Assembly (NCBI GenBank): GCA_013407085.1
Contig: JACCGJ010010468.1
Coordinates: 19,406 to 83,405 of the forward strand
DNA: 64,000 nt
DNA from: Atriophallophorus winterbourni
Taxonomy: Eukaryota; Platyhelminthes; Trematoda; Plagiorchiida; Microphallidae
Reading direction: 5' to 3'
Shown: positions 20,401 to 30,794 of the stretch, one piece after another
How positions within the stretch are numbered: the first letter of the stretch is position 1
Layout of the letters: each line of letters starts with the position of its first letter
Program-made: the position numbers and the translations under genes
The notes under the pieces: generated by a model
Database searches by the model: none
What the model saw: the letters and a program-made list of their open reading frames with translations, nothing else
What the model was told of the DNA's origin: nothing

Positions 20401-21885
20401 TCAATAACCAGGAATGCCATTATTATATAAATCATCAGGTAGAACATCTGAATTAAGATTGCGAATTTTTTCAATGGTAATAAATGAAGCTAGATGTGAT
20501 TTGAATTCATTCAAAGAGGAACTGAATCCTATATATTTTGGAAGAAGATTCCACAGTTTAGCATATTTAGTCAAGAAGAAACTGTTCCTTACTTTAGTAC
20601 GAAACCTTGGTAACTTAATAGTTTTTTCACTGTTTCTCAAGCTATATTTAGAATCATGCCGTATATGAATATTCGAACGTATTTCCATATTATCCGTTGA
20701 CAGTATTTTAAAGAATAAGATGAGGTTATGCTTAAGTCTGCGAAACCATAGAGGATCGAGTTTCAGTTGTATACATCTTTCTCTATAGGATTGTTTGGTG
20801 GTATAGCCGATTATTGATTTTGAAAAAGAACGTTGTATCTTTTCTAAAACTATGCTATCGGTTTTATTTATATTAGTATATATTATGTTACAATAGTCAA
20901 AGATAGGAATGGTGAATAATTTATACATTTCTAGTTTACAATGAGGCTGAATTATAGATCTGTGTATAGTATTCATACTTTGTCTGGCTTTAGTAATAAG
21001 GTGGCGTATCTGTTCGTTGAAAGTGAGTGATGAAGAATATCGAAATCCTAAATCACGCGTGCTGTCAATCATTTGAATTGCGTTATTGTTTAGAAGGATT
21101 GAGTTATTTTGTATCGTGCATCTTATAGGCATAAAATTAGATTTTGCTGTTGAGAACGTTAGACCATTATTTTTTGCCCAATCTGCAAGTGCAGCTAAAT
21201 CATTGTTTAGTCGAGCTATATAAGTTTGTGCTTGATTAGCTGGGAAAGTGATGACAACTTTCATGTCATCAGCGAATAAGAACAGTTTGCTATGCGAAAT
21301 GACGTTATGTATGTCATTTATATATATAAGAAATAGTAAGGGGCCTAATACGCTACCTTGAATCACCCCACTGGGAATAGGTAGGCTGCGTGATCTACGG
21401 CCATTAACTTCAACAGAGTAAGTGCGATCAGTAAGAAAAGAAGTTAACCAGGAAAGAAGATTACCACCGATGCCATATGATTCAAGTTTCGATAATAATA
21501 TCTTATGAGGAACAGTATCAAATGCTTTAGTTATGTCTAGGAAGACAACTACAACTGCCAAACCTTCCTCAATCGATGTAGTAATATAGTCAAGGTATTC
21601 AAGCTGACATGTTATGCATGATCTTTTATTTAGGAAGCCATGTTGAGCTTTAGAGAAGAAACTTGGAGATAAGTGATTTAAGATAGCTTTTTTTATTATT
21701 TTTTCAAGTAATCTAGATAGTATTGCTGTGTGGTTAATTGGGCGATAATTTGATACCGTGTGCTTCGAGCCAGATTTATGTCTGGGTGTAACGACAGAGT
21801 GTTTCCATTCTAAAGGGAAGATTCCAGATTCGATTGAAGTGTTAAATAAGTTCAGTAGAAGAAGTTTGAAATCGTCACCACCCAT
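20401..21885 (-). CDS. Family A reverse transcriptase, long open frame
   Basis: 494 codons from ATG at 21885 to TAA-side end at 20401, the longest uninterrupted ORF in the window. RT motifs in order: SGIFPLEWKHSVVTPRHKSG (residues about 18-37), NYRPINHTAILSRLLEKII, FLDITKAFDTVPHKILLSKL (about 115-135), IPSGVIQGSVLGPLLFLIYI (about 173-192), FADDMKVVITFP (about 205-216). The C-terminal thumb region has RERCIQLKLDPLWFRRLKHN and RTKVRNSFFLTKYAKLWNLL, ending NGIPGY. The ATG is not the native start: upstream sequence (linker and earlier RT) is frameshifted by a 1-bp loss at about 21895. The catalytic FADD is intact, but without the endonuclease the copy cannot move on its own. Confidence 0.9.
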   Translation of the reverse strand: MGGDDFKLLLLNLFNTSIESGIFPLEWKHSVVTPRHKSGSKHTVSNYRPINHTAILSRLLEKIIKKAILNHLSPSFFSKAQHGFLNKRSCITCQLEYLDYITTSIEEGLAVVVVFLDITKAFDTVPHKILLSKLESYGIGGNLLSWLTSFLTDRTYSVEVNGRRSRSLPIPSGVIQGSVLGPLLFLIYINDIHNVISHSKLFLFADDMKVVITFPANQAQTYIARLNNDLAALADWAKNNGLTFSTAKSNFMPIRCTIQNNSILLNNNAIQMIDSTRDLGFRYSSSLTFNEQIRHLITKARQSMNTIHRSIIQPHCKLEMYKLFTIPIFDYCNIIYTNINKTDSIVLEKIQRSFSKSIIGYTTKQSYRERCIQLKLDPLWFRRLKHNLILFFKILSTDNMEIRSNIHIRHDSKYSLRNSEKTIKLPRFRTKVRNSFFLTKYAKLWNLLPKYIGFSSSLNEFKSHLASFITIEKIRNLNSDVLPDDLYNNGIPGY

Positions 21886-22472
21886 TCTGCAAATGGCGGG
21901 CGAATGCCTGTTATGTCTGGCTTGAGACTGAACGTAGTTTGCTTGCAGACTTCATTAATATCATTCAGATTTATGCATATAGTGTTTAATACACTAGGTG
22001 ACCGAAATGTTCCAGTATATCTTTATAGATGGAAGTATTGTAAGTAGTATTGAAATATTTAAGAAATTCTTCGCAGATTGTAATAGGGTCTGTAATTCTT
22101 ATTTCTGCCGAATTATAAGTTCGATCCTGAATAATAAAATCTACTTTGCTGGTTGAGTTTACGGATCGTGATTTGAATAACCTGCTAAGTAATTTTAGCT
22201 TATCACAACTGTTCAGTGCTCTATTTTCCGATGCAATCAATGTGTGGTCTAGAATGAGTTTGTGGTCACTCAATAGTTCATAGGAACGTAAACGAGCAAA
22301 AATGTCGTTATTGGTAATTGCAACTGTAGACCACTCTTTTATTTTCTTTTCCATTTTCTCGAGCTTAGTTTGTTTTATGCGTTTTCTAAAACTGCTAGCT
22401 TTATCGATTAGACCTATAATTTTGGAATGGAATGTCGAGGATATAGTTGGAAAATCATGTGAAAGAAAGAAT
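21886..22472 (-). pseudogene. Family A linker between endonuclease and RT
   Basis: An open stretch with TKLEKMEKKIKEWSTVAITN, IFARLRSYELLSDHKLILDH and KVDFIIQDRTYNSAEIRITD matches the decayed linker of copy A1 (4640-4930). The frame changes near 22010 and 21895 before RT. The first ~30 codons of the track frame come from the adjoining R620 repeat, not from this gene. Confidence 0.7.
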
Positions 22473-23102
22473 ACCGGACCATCACTGAAACTGGCTCGAA
22501 ATCTATCCGCCCGAGATTTGTTCCATTTGCGATTCACTCTCCTGCATATAACGAAAACCCGGCTGGTGAACACATTTTGGTTCGATTCGTCGACAATTCT
22601 TCAACAGTATTGGAGTACACAGTGTACCCTACTCCCATGCTAATAACCACAACCTCTCTCATCCCCCAGAATTTCTTAGATTTTCTTATTGTGATGGATT
22701 AATGTTCCCTTTTCCATCTTTCCAACCAATCTTTCCGTAAAAAGAAAATGGATTGATGCATATATAATTTATTTATCAATTTTTTCAATGACAATTTATT
22801 ACAATTCACACTATTTTTTCCATAATTACCTTCCATTTATGTTCTTCATGTTTTCCATCCTTGCAATTCGTAAATTCTGACAAAATTTAAATGAAACCTT
22901 ACTGTTATTAAACATTAGGATTTTTTCTTACTTACTGTATATTCGTTCCCATTATTGAACGGAAAAATGTTTAAAAATCCCGCTCACTTCGGTCATTTGC
23001 ACCGTTATATTTTCTTTTGCTTTTCCAATTTTGATAAACTGATCATGTATTGCAGGCCTTGGATGTCCAACAATATATTATTATTATTATTATTATTATT
23101 AA
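22473..23102 (+). repeat. R620 repeat, copy b
   Basis: Second copy of the 9644-10268 repeat, starting ACCGGACCATCACTGAAACT and ending with GGCCTTGGATGTCCAACAAT and a (TTA)n tail at 23083-23102. The terminal hairpin has lost one pairing base. Confidence 0.75.
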
Positions 23103-23510
23103 TACAGGTCGCTCGATCGGCTTATCAGCAATTTACAATCCTTTGCCAAATGATCTGAACTGAGCAGACGAAATTGTCATCAGTTCAGTTCAGTTTAGTT
23201 GAGTTCAGTTGCACATGACAGTAAGTGGCTAACGAGCCTATCAATCGTTCAGATTTTCTTTTGGTGGAAAGCTGCAGAGAAGCAACCACCAATGGCAAAA
23301 CAGTTTTTCTTATTGTCCGTTGGATATCTTCAACGATCGCGACGCCCAGAGATTATCCGTGTTATATTCAGGAAGCACCTCGTTATGAACGCTGCTGAAA
23401 AAATAAAAATTTAATTTCTTAACCAGTACGGTGAGAGGTCAGCTGAAAAAGAGTTGTGTTTATTAAAAAAAGAACTCTAGTATTTACTTAATTTACCAGA
23501 TGACTCTGAA
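23103..23510. other. Spacer with short TTCAG/TTTAG repeats
   Basis: No gene seen. 23178-23212 contains five or six tandem variants of GTTCA/GTTTA/GTTGA (CAGTTCAGTTCAGTTTAGTT). The rest shows no recognisable feature. Confidence 0.5.
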
Positions 23511-23519
23511 AATGGTGAA

Positions 23520-26440
23520 CAGCCTAATCTTGCATAGCCGTTTGGGGGGAGTATTCACAAAAGATCTAACCCTAAATGTGGTCCAAACAGTTTATAAAAC
23601 TCGCGACAGAACTGCATGATATAAGTTTTTCTGGATGTTGGTTCCAGAAATTTATCACCCTAAGGCTGAACACATTTTTCCGGGAGTCTAGTTAACATCA
23701 CATTTTAACAAATTTAGGTGAATGACCGCTCCAAGACTTAAGGCAATGAATTCGTTCATTATAACGCCGTTTAAACCCTTCCAGATCTTAAAGGTTTCAA
23801 TTGAGTCGCTTCTCAAGCAACGGCACGTCGGTTAGAGAATATCGAGGGACTTCATGCGTGCAGCATAAGGTTTACCTCGCTGACCCTCAATCATGCAAGT
23901 TGCGAGACCCTGTACGCTTTCGAGTCGAACGATTTCCTTCTTGTAGTAAAAGAACCGCGCCTGAACAAAGCATTCTAAATGCGACCGAACTAATGCCTTG
24001 TAAAATAGGCAAGAATACATCTTGTCATCTTCTGGATAGCAAGGATCAAAGCTGAAAAATATATTTTTCGAGCACGTTGAGCTGCAAACTCGGATTGGTC
24101 CTCCCAGTCCTAACCAGTACTCAGAAATCCTTAACACAGTCTGTGGCGTTATAACTGATATAATGTTTCGACTACTGGACTGAATTCATTTACCAGTGCT
24201 GAGAAGTGTTGGCTTTTATTAAGTTTCCGTGGGAGGTCCCACTGGTATGATCAGTTTATGAACCGTTCAAGGTGGTGCATCAGGATAGCTTCATCCGTTT
24301 ATCTAATGAACTCCATATCATCAGCGAAAATGGAGCATTGGCACTTCAATGCACACGAAAAGTCATCAATGAGAATCAGGAATAGAAGAGGACCGAGTAC
24401 CGATCCTTGGGGTGCCCCACCGATCACGTTGGCTTCGTTCGACTGCGTAGATCCTACCTAAACTCAGAATGTCGTACCTGAAAATATAGCCTTCATCTAA
24501 GCAAGTAAACTACCACGTATGTCCTTTGCTGTTAGCTTAATCTTTAGAAGGCGGTGATTTAGAGAATCAAAAGACTTGCTGAAATTTAGGTACAGGGCTT
24601 GGATAGGTGTCCCTTCATCCTTACGTTTAGTGGCAGTATTAAGAAAACTGAGAATTTTAGTCAGGCAGGATCTACCCATAAGAAATCCATGTTGAGTTAC
24701 ACTCAGTAGAGAATGCCCACAAAGATTCTGATTGATTTTGTCACGCAGTAGTTTTTCCGATACTTTTGACACGATGCTAGTCAGGCTGACAAGTCTATAC
24801 TTACTGAGAGTTGACCTGCAACAACCTTTGCGTATTAGCACCATTTTGGATTCTTTTCACTCATTAAGAACCACTCACAGGTTCAAGGATGAACTAAAGA
24901 GCTTGCATAAAGGTTCCGTAAGCACTGGGGCGAAATTCTTTAGCACAAATAAAAGAATGCCATCTGGGCACTAAGCTTTGTTGACGCGAACATGGATAAG
25001 TGAGTCATACACTTCGGCCTCATTGAAGGACAACCCATCTAGCGCAGGGCCACCAGGTAGTATTTAAACAACCTAGACTGTGCATTTGAAGAATTATCAT
25101 GTCGCAAAACGTTACTGAATAACTTTGAGAAAGCAGTCGCCTCATACAGGTCGGTATAAGCTACTTTTCCGACCTGCAGTTACAAATATTCTATGCTTTC
25201 CATGGTTTTGACTTTTAATAAAGCGTAGCTATGAAATCTTTTCAGATTGCATTAAGCATCCCTAGCTAAGGATAACTCAAACTCCTGTTTGAACAAACGC
25301 TTTATTTAACACAAGCGTTCCGAACGGTCTTGTAGCTCATCCAAGAACCAGAAGTGAGAGTTAGCTTATATTGCCGTCATAAACGATCCCGTTTACGGGT
25401 AGATCGACTAATTCGAGGAGTCCACCAGGGCTGTCTTTAATGCTTTTTCACGTCTTTCAGCGAAGAGTGCATGTCTAGCAACTCTTTTAAATACTTGCAA
25501 ATTTTATCCCTGTTTCAATTATATAGAAATCGTTAGAGAACTAAATGGAAAGTTTTCAAGTCCTTAGGAGTAAACCCTAATCTACAAAATTGCGTCTAGG
25601 ACGAGCAATAGGTTTGTGAAAAAAGCAGTACCGCCAGAAGCTTATCATTTCATGATCGCTTTTGCCGAGCGTTGTTAAGTATTTTAAATGTCTGAAGGCT
25701 TCGAGCTAGGGCGACAATATCGAGTCTATAGTTGATGGAATGCATCCATTACGAATCCTTGTAGGATTAATCCCATGGATATGCAAAGCATGATCATAAA
25801 GCCATTCAAGAAAAGTTCCGGATTGCTCGATGATCGCACCTACAAGGACGGCTTAATCTAAGTCTGGCAAGTTGAAATCACCTAAGATAAGTACGCTGGG
25901 AGCGGATCCGAACAATTCGTCGAGTGTCTCATTCAGCCGTGTAATATCTTCCAGGCTGCATCGGGTGAGACGTAGAAACGAGCAATTGCGAGAGCTGACT
26001 TGTAGCAAGTCAGGATACTCGTAACAACATGGACGTTTTCATTGGCTGGAGATATTGCCGTGCCGTATTGTGTAAACCATACTAATATCGCCATGTCTAT
26101 CTCATTTAATGACACGATAATGTTCGCTGATGTTTATTGGCACATCATCAAGCGCGGACAGCCAGTTTTCAGAGAGTTCAGCCCACTTATTTCTCATGTT
26201 GCACACATTTGCGTACAGTACTGGCGGATGGTTAATCGTGCTTCTGAAACTAATCGTTCTCAGCCATCGGTCAAGGCACCCGAGGCATCTGTAAGTTTGT
26301 GTCGTGCTACTTAGAGCAGGAGTAGCATGTTCTGCAGCCACTTGCAAGAATGTTACGGACCGTTGTCTGGGGATTGGGGCCTCATCCATCGAAAAAGAGC
26401 AACTACTGAGGACACCTGTTTGGCTCCCTTTCTTCATTGG
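23520..26440 (-). pseudogene. Family C ORF2 (endonuclease plus RT)
   Basis: Endonuclease remnants: LYANVCNMRNKWAELSE (about 26215), NEIDMAILVWFTQYG (about 26090) and ILGDFNLPD (about 25880). RT: SKYRLVSLTSIVSKVSEKLL (about 24790), TQHGFLMGRSCLTKILSFLN, YLNFSKSFDSLNHRLLKIKL (about 24560), then GSVLGPLLFLI (about 24400) and the catalytic IFADDMEF (about 24330). C-terminus: CMIEGQRGKPYAARMKSLDI (about 23870). No frame stays open for more than about 115 codons, so the gene is dead. Confidence 0.8.
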
Positions 26441-26649
26441 AGCTAAGCTCGTTAACGTTTTCTAATCCGGACAGTATGACACGTGGCGATGTGCTGATCG
26501 TCACCGATTCACTAGGGTTTCTATTTACGTCATGGCTAATGATAGCAGATGTCCACACAGCTATGTTTTCCTAATATGAAGTGAAAGAGTTCTATCTAAT
26601 CCAGCTCCACCTGAAGTTTGTCTAGAGTTGCTTTAGCTATGTGTTCAGC

Positions 26650-27566
26650 CCTAGACAGTAAAGCATCCCGATTTGAATTCTAACAACTTTGGCCTAGGGT
26701 GGTTACCCATGTTCCATCTCCCTACACCGTGAACACGCACCGTGGAAGTGAAAGGCTTCAGAACTACCATCCCGATAGGATCGCTGATGCATCTGAGATC
26801 GAAATCTCTTCGACACTTGGATTTCCTAACGAAAGGCTCCACTCGGTTAAAAACTAGTACATTTCGTGTTCTAGTATTTGAAGCATGCGAAGTGCCGTGC
26901 AGTGCCTCAATTTGCTTACAAAAAACATTTAATTCCTGGATAATGTGATCCAGTGCGGGTGAGACAGCAACATTTCCATTTGCTTCCTTTGAGTATTAGC
27001 CTTACTGGTCTTAATAAGCCTTTTCGGAGTTTCAGCTACATTGACCACCTTGTGAGAGGAAGATTGCTTTGCAGGACGAGGTAACTGGCTAACTTTGTCT
27101 ACGTTCTCATTAGCTGCATTTGTTTTAACGTTAATTTTTGCACGCTTTTTTGAAGATGTAGCTATAATGACCACTTTAAGAGAAGTAGCTTGCTTGGGAG
27201 GTCGTTGTAACTGGTTAGATTTGTCTGCTATTGCCTTGCTTGCCGATGTCTCAGAAATTATATCCACCAAAACAACAGATGCACAAGTTTGAGTGGGTAC
27301 AAAATATGAAGAGATTGGCGATGTCACACTATTTCTTGGTTTTTGACAAGTGGCGTCATTGGCAGCGCTATGACAGCTGCTACAATACCACTGCAACCAA
27401 CGGCAATTTGCAAAATCTGGTATTGAGATTTATGTATACCTGAGCATCTAGGTTGAGCCCAATGCTTGCGAACTGTGCACTCAATTTTCTCAGCCACCTT
27501 TCTGCCGCATTTGTCGTTGAGGTTAAAATTTTTGTTTTCATATCTGTCTGTGAAATGTTTGGGCAA
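26650..27566 (-). pseudogene. Family C ORF1 with PHD-like zinc motif and internal repeats
   Basis: Two overlapping frames. The first (27566-27324) holds KCGRKVAEKIECTVRKHWAQ then PRCSGI, followed in the next frame (27396-26929) by QWYCSSCHSA. Together they give the cysteine/histidine spacing of the PHD-like finger found in CR1 ORF1 proteins. The rest is basic and contains a roughly 50-residue repeat (NQLQRPPKQATSLKVVIIAT and SQLPRPAKQSSSHKVVNVAE). A frameshift near 27390 breaks the protein. Confidence 0.6.
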
Positions 27567-28009
27567 CGATAAATCAAAAGAAAAATATAGGATGATTTTA
27601 TCACTAGCGTAATTAATCAGCAGAAAACATCAGGAATATAATGAACGTATTAACTTTCAATAACATAGTAAAATAGTTATTCTGTTTTACAGCAACTTCA
27701 ATGAATAGTGAACATTCGTAATGATATTTTATCGGAGCTTGAAAAATACAACCAAGTTGTAGTCAGAAACCGACAAAATCAATGCACACCAAATGTCAAT
27801 CATTGTTTACTAAGATAATCAGCATTCTTCTCAAATATAATCACTTACCGATATTTCGTGTGCAAAACTACATTTCTTTTAATGTTTAGAGCCATTTAAC
27901 CGCTATCTTCAATCCCTGAAACATAATTTTTACTGCCGTTGAGCTGGATGCCGTCTAGTCGTAAGTTTTGTCACCATTTAGTTCCGGTCTTCTATAAAAG
28001 AACTGATTA

Positions 28010-28030
28010 CTTTTTTCTTCTCTATACTAG
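28010..28030 (+). promoter_or_regulatory. Strong 3-prime splice acceptor upstream of deadenylase coding start
   Basis: CTTTTTTCTTCTCTATACTAG-like pyrimidine tract ending in AG at 28029-28030, 13 bp before the first in-frame ATG (28044). It could be the end of an intron in the 5-prime UTR or a spliced-leader trans-splice acceptor, as used by many flatworm genes. The sequence cannot distinguish these. Confidence 0.5.
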
Positions 28031-28043
28031 GTAATATCACTGA

Positions 28044-29358
28044 ATGTGTCACTTATGTTACTCGATGCACCCTTTCCGTGATTTGCCATCTGTGACTCAG
28101 AACGGTTTTTCGAATCACCTGGTCGCTAGTTGTCAATCTGAATCTCCATTTTCTCCTCATTGCACAAAGTTCGGATATAAAAACGGCATGGCTGTTACAA
28201 CCGATGGATTTCCACCTCAGAGTTCCTATCATTCCCATAGCCACGCTCATCAGTCCCAAAACGGTACATCGCACAACCCATTACATAACTCGCGTTTGGA
28301 ATCTGTCTCCTCTAATCCCAGTCATGTAACCTCTGATGGATTTAACCGTCGCGTGTGGGATGTTTGGTCTCACAACTTTCACGAAGGCATGCAACTTTTA
28401 AGGCAGCTTGCTCGTGATTGTCGGTACGTTGCCGTCGATACCGAGTTTCCCGGTGTGGTCGCAAAAGTTTTCGGTGAATACGCTAATAGTTTCGAACAAG
28501 CCTACCATAATATCAAAGTAAACATTGATATGATGAAGCCAATTCAAATTGGCTTCAGTTTTTTCAACGAAAAGGGTCAGAACGTCGGACCGATTTCAAC
28601 CGTACAGTTCAATATAAAGTGGAATGTCGACAATGATACATACGCGGATGATTCCATAAAATTACTGGCTTTCTCTGGTATTGATTTTGAACGTCTGAAA
28701 AGAACAGGAATCGAATTGAGCGACTTCGCGGAAGCGTTCATTGGGAGTGGTCTCGCTCTTAATGACAGGATAACTTGGATAGGATTCCACAGGTAACTTA
28801 ATTTCAATTTTAATATTGCTTAGTGCCTACGACTTTGCGTACATGATGAAAATTTGCACAGATTGGATGCAAATGCCCGACAACTTTCTAGAATTCCAAA
28901 AATTGCTGCTCATCTTTTTCCCACGGATCGTTGATTTAAAAGCAATGATGAGTGAACATCGTTTTCCGAAAAGCGGTCTACAAGAGCTAGCTGACCTAAT
29001 GAGAGTTCCTCGAATAGGCTTGAAGCATCAGGCTGGTAGTGATGCAATGCTTACTGGTGAAACATTCTTCCGATTTTTAGAGGTGGGTTATATATTTTTA
29101 TCATATACTGTTTAGGAACACGGTGGTGGTAAAATCGATCAGCGAGTGCTTAACCTTGTGTACGGTCTCAACTACTGCCCAAACGGAGTGTCTAACACCT
29201 GGGTGCGGATGAATACTGGAAGTCCGTTGCTCGAAGCTACATCAATAGACGGACCTACCTCATTGAATACGACACTACATCGGAATAATGTCCATAGTGC
29301 CGACCATTCCGGAAGAAGTTCCCCAGCTGATTCAAACAGTGGACACAAAAGCAGCTAA
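28044..29358 (+). CDS. CNOT7: CCR4-NOT deadenylase subunit CAF1/CNOT7 (3 exons)
   Basis: Exons 28044-28792, 28824-29082 and 29116-29358 (416 aa); introns of 31 and 33 bp obey GT-AG and keep frame. CAF1/Pop2 is a DEDDh 3-prime exonuclease that shortens mRNA poly(A) tails in the cytoplasmic CCR4-NOT complex. The catalytic residues are visible: D132 and E134 ([13 protein letters not shown]), D253 (FHSAYDFAY, joined across intron 1), H318 and D323 ([13 protein letters not shown]). Other family marks are the start [12 protein letters not shown] at about 101, [15 protein letters not shown], and a C-terminal YGLNYCPNG segment. The core (about 101-345) has normal family length. The ~100-residue N-terminal extension rich in S, H, N and Q and the ~65-residue S/T-rich tail are extra compared with human CNOT7 (285 aa). 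Later ATGs at codons 8 and 49 are alternative starts. CNOT8 versus CNOT7 cannot be separated here; invertebrates usually have one gene. Confidence 0.95.
28793..28823 (+). other. CNOT7: 31-bp intron 1 of CNOT7
   Basis: GTAACTTAAT...GCTTAG between CCACAG and TGCCTACGAC. Removal restores F-H-S-A-Y-D-F, the third catalytic motif. Very small introns of this kind are characteristic of trematode genes. Confidence 0.9.
29083..29115 (+). other. CNOT7: 33-bp intron 2 of CNOT7
   Basis: GTGGGTTATA...GTTTAG between TTTTTAGAG and GAACACGG. Removal joins RFLE to [10 protein letters not shown] in frame. Confidence 0.9.
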
Positions 29359-29986
29359 ACCCGTACTATCCAGAAATTTTGTTTGCATACATTTTGGTAG
29401 GCTGGTAGTAGTGTGGATCAGCCTCAAGATTACCATCAGTTCAATCTTTCGTTATTTTGTATTTTGTAAATTAGGTCGTTTTCGTTGTGTACGGTGACTT
29501 TCTCACACCTCATTTGTCGTTTACATCCCCGAATTTCGTACGGCACTGCTGCATCCGGTTCCCTTTAGTATGAAGTATTCTCGTCAGATCAAAATTCATC
29601 CCATCGGAGCAGCTAATGTTGCGTTTGTGCCAATAGAAGCAATGATTTGTCCATAGATCACAATGATCACCCAGCTATTCGAGTCACTTTCACTCCTTGC
29701 ATTTTGACTTTATTTATTTCTTCGAAACGGTGAGTCATTCCCACTCGCTATCCGAACAGATCCCTATGTAACTGCACTGTCGGTGAACGGTTTGGCTGCG
29801 CTTTCAACGCTTTTACCCGTTTAGATGTGATCTGTGATAAAATATCTTGCAATTTTCTGTTATTTTATTGTATGCACTCGATATTCTCAATGGTTTCGAG
29901 CGCCAACCCCTTTATCCGTGCCTTGTAAACCATTCACTTAGTGTATATGCTGTATCTTTAAAGCTGTACAGGAATTAAGATTTTTG
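29359..29986. other. CNOT7: Downstream of CNOT7, probable 3-prime UTR
   Basis: No coding region. T-rich and unique in this window. No canonical AATAAA was found; GATAAAATAT near 29837 is the closest variant. The end of the transcript cannot be fixed. Confidence 0.4.
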
Positions 29987-30233
29987 CTAACTGCGACTCG
30001 CAAGTTTGATGGTGACCACGGAAACTTGCCAGTTAAGCATCAACGTGCGTCGATGGACACCATTTCCTTCACTGCTATTTCTGGCTCCCTTGGGTGAAAA
30101 TTCTGGCGGCATAATACTGGGTACCGGTGTTGCGTCCCTGTCCCATTCATTTCTTGACTTCTTGGAATTTCTTTTCTGTTTTCTGCTTAAACGTTCATCG
30201 CCTGTGTGATCCAGCCTACCCCTGTTCATAATG
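29987..30233 (-). CDS. Possible last exon of an unrecognised gene
   Basis: A minus-strand open stretch with a protein-like hydrophilic composition (RKQKRNSKKSRNEWDRD, TPVPSIMPPEFSPKG) ending at a stop at 29987. An AG acceptor candidate is ATGAACAG near 30222, but its phase does not fit the simplest donor of the exon at 30419-30762. No family is recognised. It could equally be random open sequence. Confidence 0.25.
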
Positions 30234-30418
30234 GTAGTTTTATTTTGTGTGCTAATCCATATGTACATATACATTGAATTCGAAATATTATTTTGTATTT
30301 TTATTGTTTTTAATAAGAGGGTACAGAAATGAGTGCATTTATGGCACGCGGTCACTTTGTCTGTGATGGCGTCTTCTAGAAGCAAGATCTGCTTTCGTAC
30401 AATGTGCAGCCGCCGCAC

Positions 30419-30762
30419 CTGGAAATCCTAAGTCAGCGTAAGTCTTTTGTAAGCTCCAGGCATTTTCTGCGTCAATGTCCGACTTGTCACGTAGAAGTTC
30501 GTTGTAGATGACTTTACAAAAGAATAAATGGAATAAAGTAATCAAAAGTCCAAGACATATCCAAAATAGCCACGGCAGACCCCCGAATGCATGCCCATGT
30601 CGGTGTAGCGTGATGATGTCGTGGTCGGCGTTGGGCCCCGGCTTAACTTCCTCGTAATTATTCGCTCTCGCTTGCTTCATAATTGCTTGCTCGTTTGTTC
30701 CAATGTACAAAAGCTCGGACGGCGGTTTGGTTAGCAAGAATGGCACATTTGTTTTGGAGTAT
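30419..30762 (-). CDS. Exon of an unrecognised single-pass membrane protein
   Basis: Bounded by a strong acceptor (TTTATTTTTCAG at 30763 upward) and a good donor (TTTCCAG then GTGCGG at 30418). The open frame gives about 114 residues: LTKPPSELLYIGTNEQAIMK, a polar stretch, HRHGHAFGGLPW, then one strong hydrophobic helix (LFWICLGLLITLFHLFFCKV, about 20 residues) followed by an acidic stretch (NELLRDKSDIDAEN). The helix and the charge pattern support a membrane protein with short polar sides. I do not recognise the family. It is transcribed convergently toward CNOT7. Neighbouring exons are not certain. Confidence 0.5.
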
Positions 30763-30794
30763 CTGAAAAATAAAATCGATAAGTGTTTAAACAA

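Larger units (their letters stand above)
20160..22472 (-). mobile_element. Family A LINE, copy A3
   Basis: Minus-strand copy with part of the inter-domain linker, a complete RT ORF and a 3-prime UTR reaching to about 20160. The UTR matches that of A4 and differs from A1/A2, so there are two subfamilies. On its 5-prime side the R620 repeat takes over at 22473; the endonuclease is missing. Confidence 0.8.
23511..27600 (-). mobile_element. CR1-like LINE family C, near full-length, decayed
   Basis: Minus strand: ORF1 (27566-26650), endonuclease (about 26440-25840), RT (about 24850-24250) and RT C-terminus (24060-23530) lie in the expected order over 4.1 kb, ending about 440 bp upstream of the deadenylase gene. 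The 3-prime end matches copy C1 at 2560-3140. Numerous stops and frameshifts are present. Confidence 0.82.
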
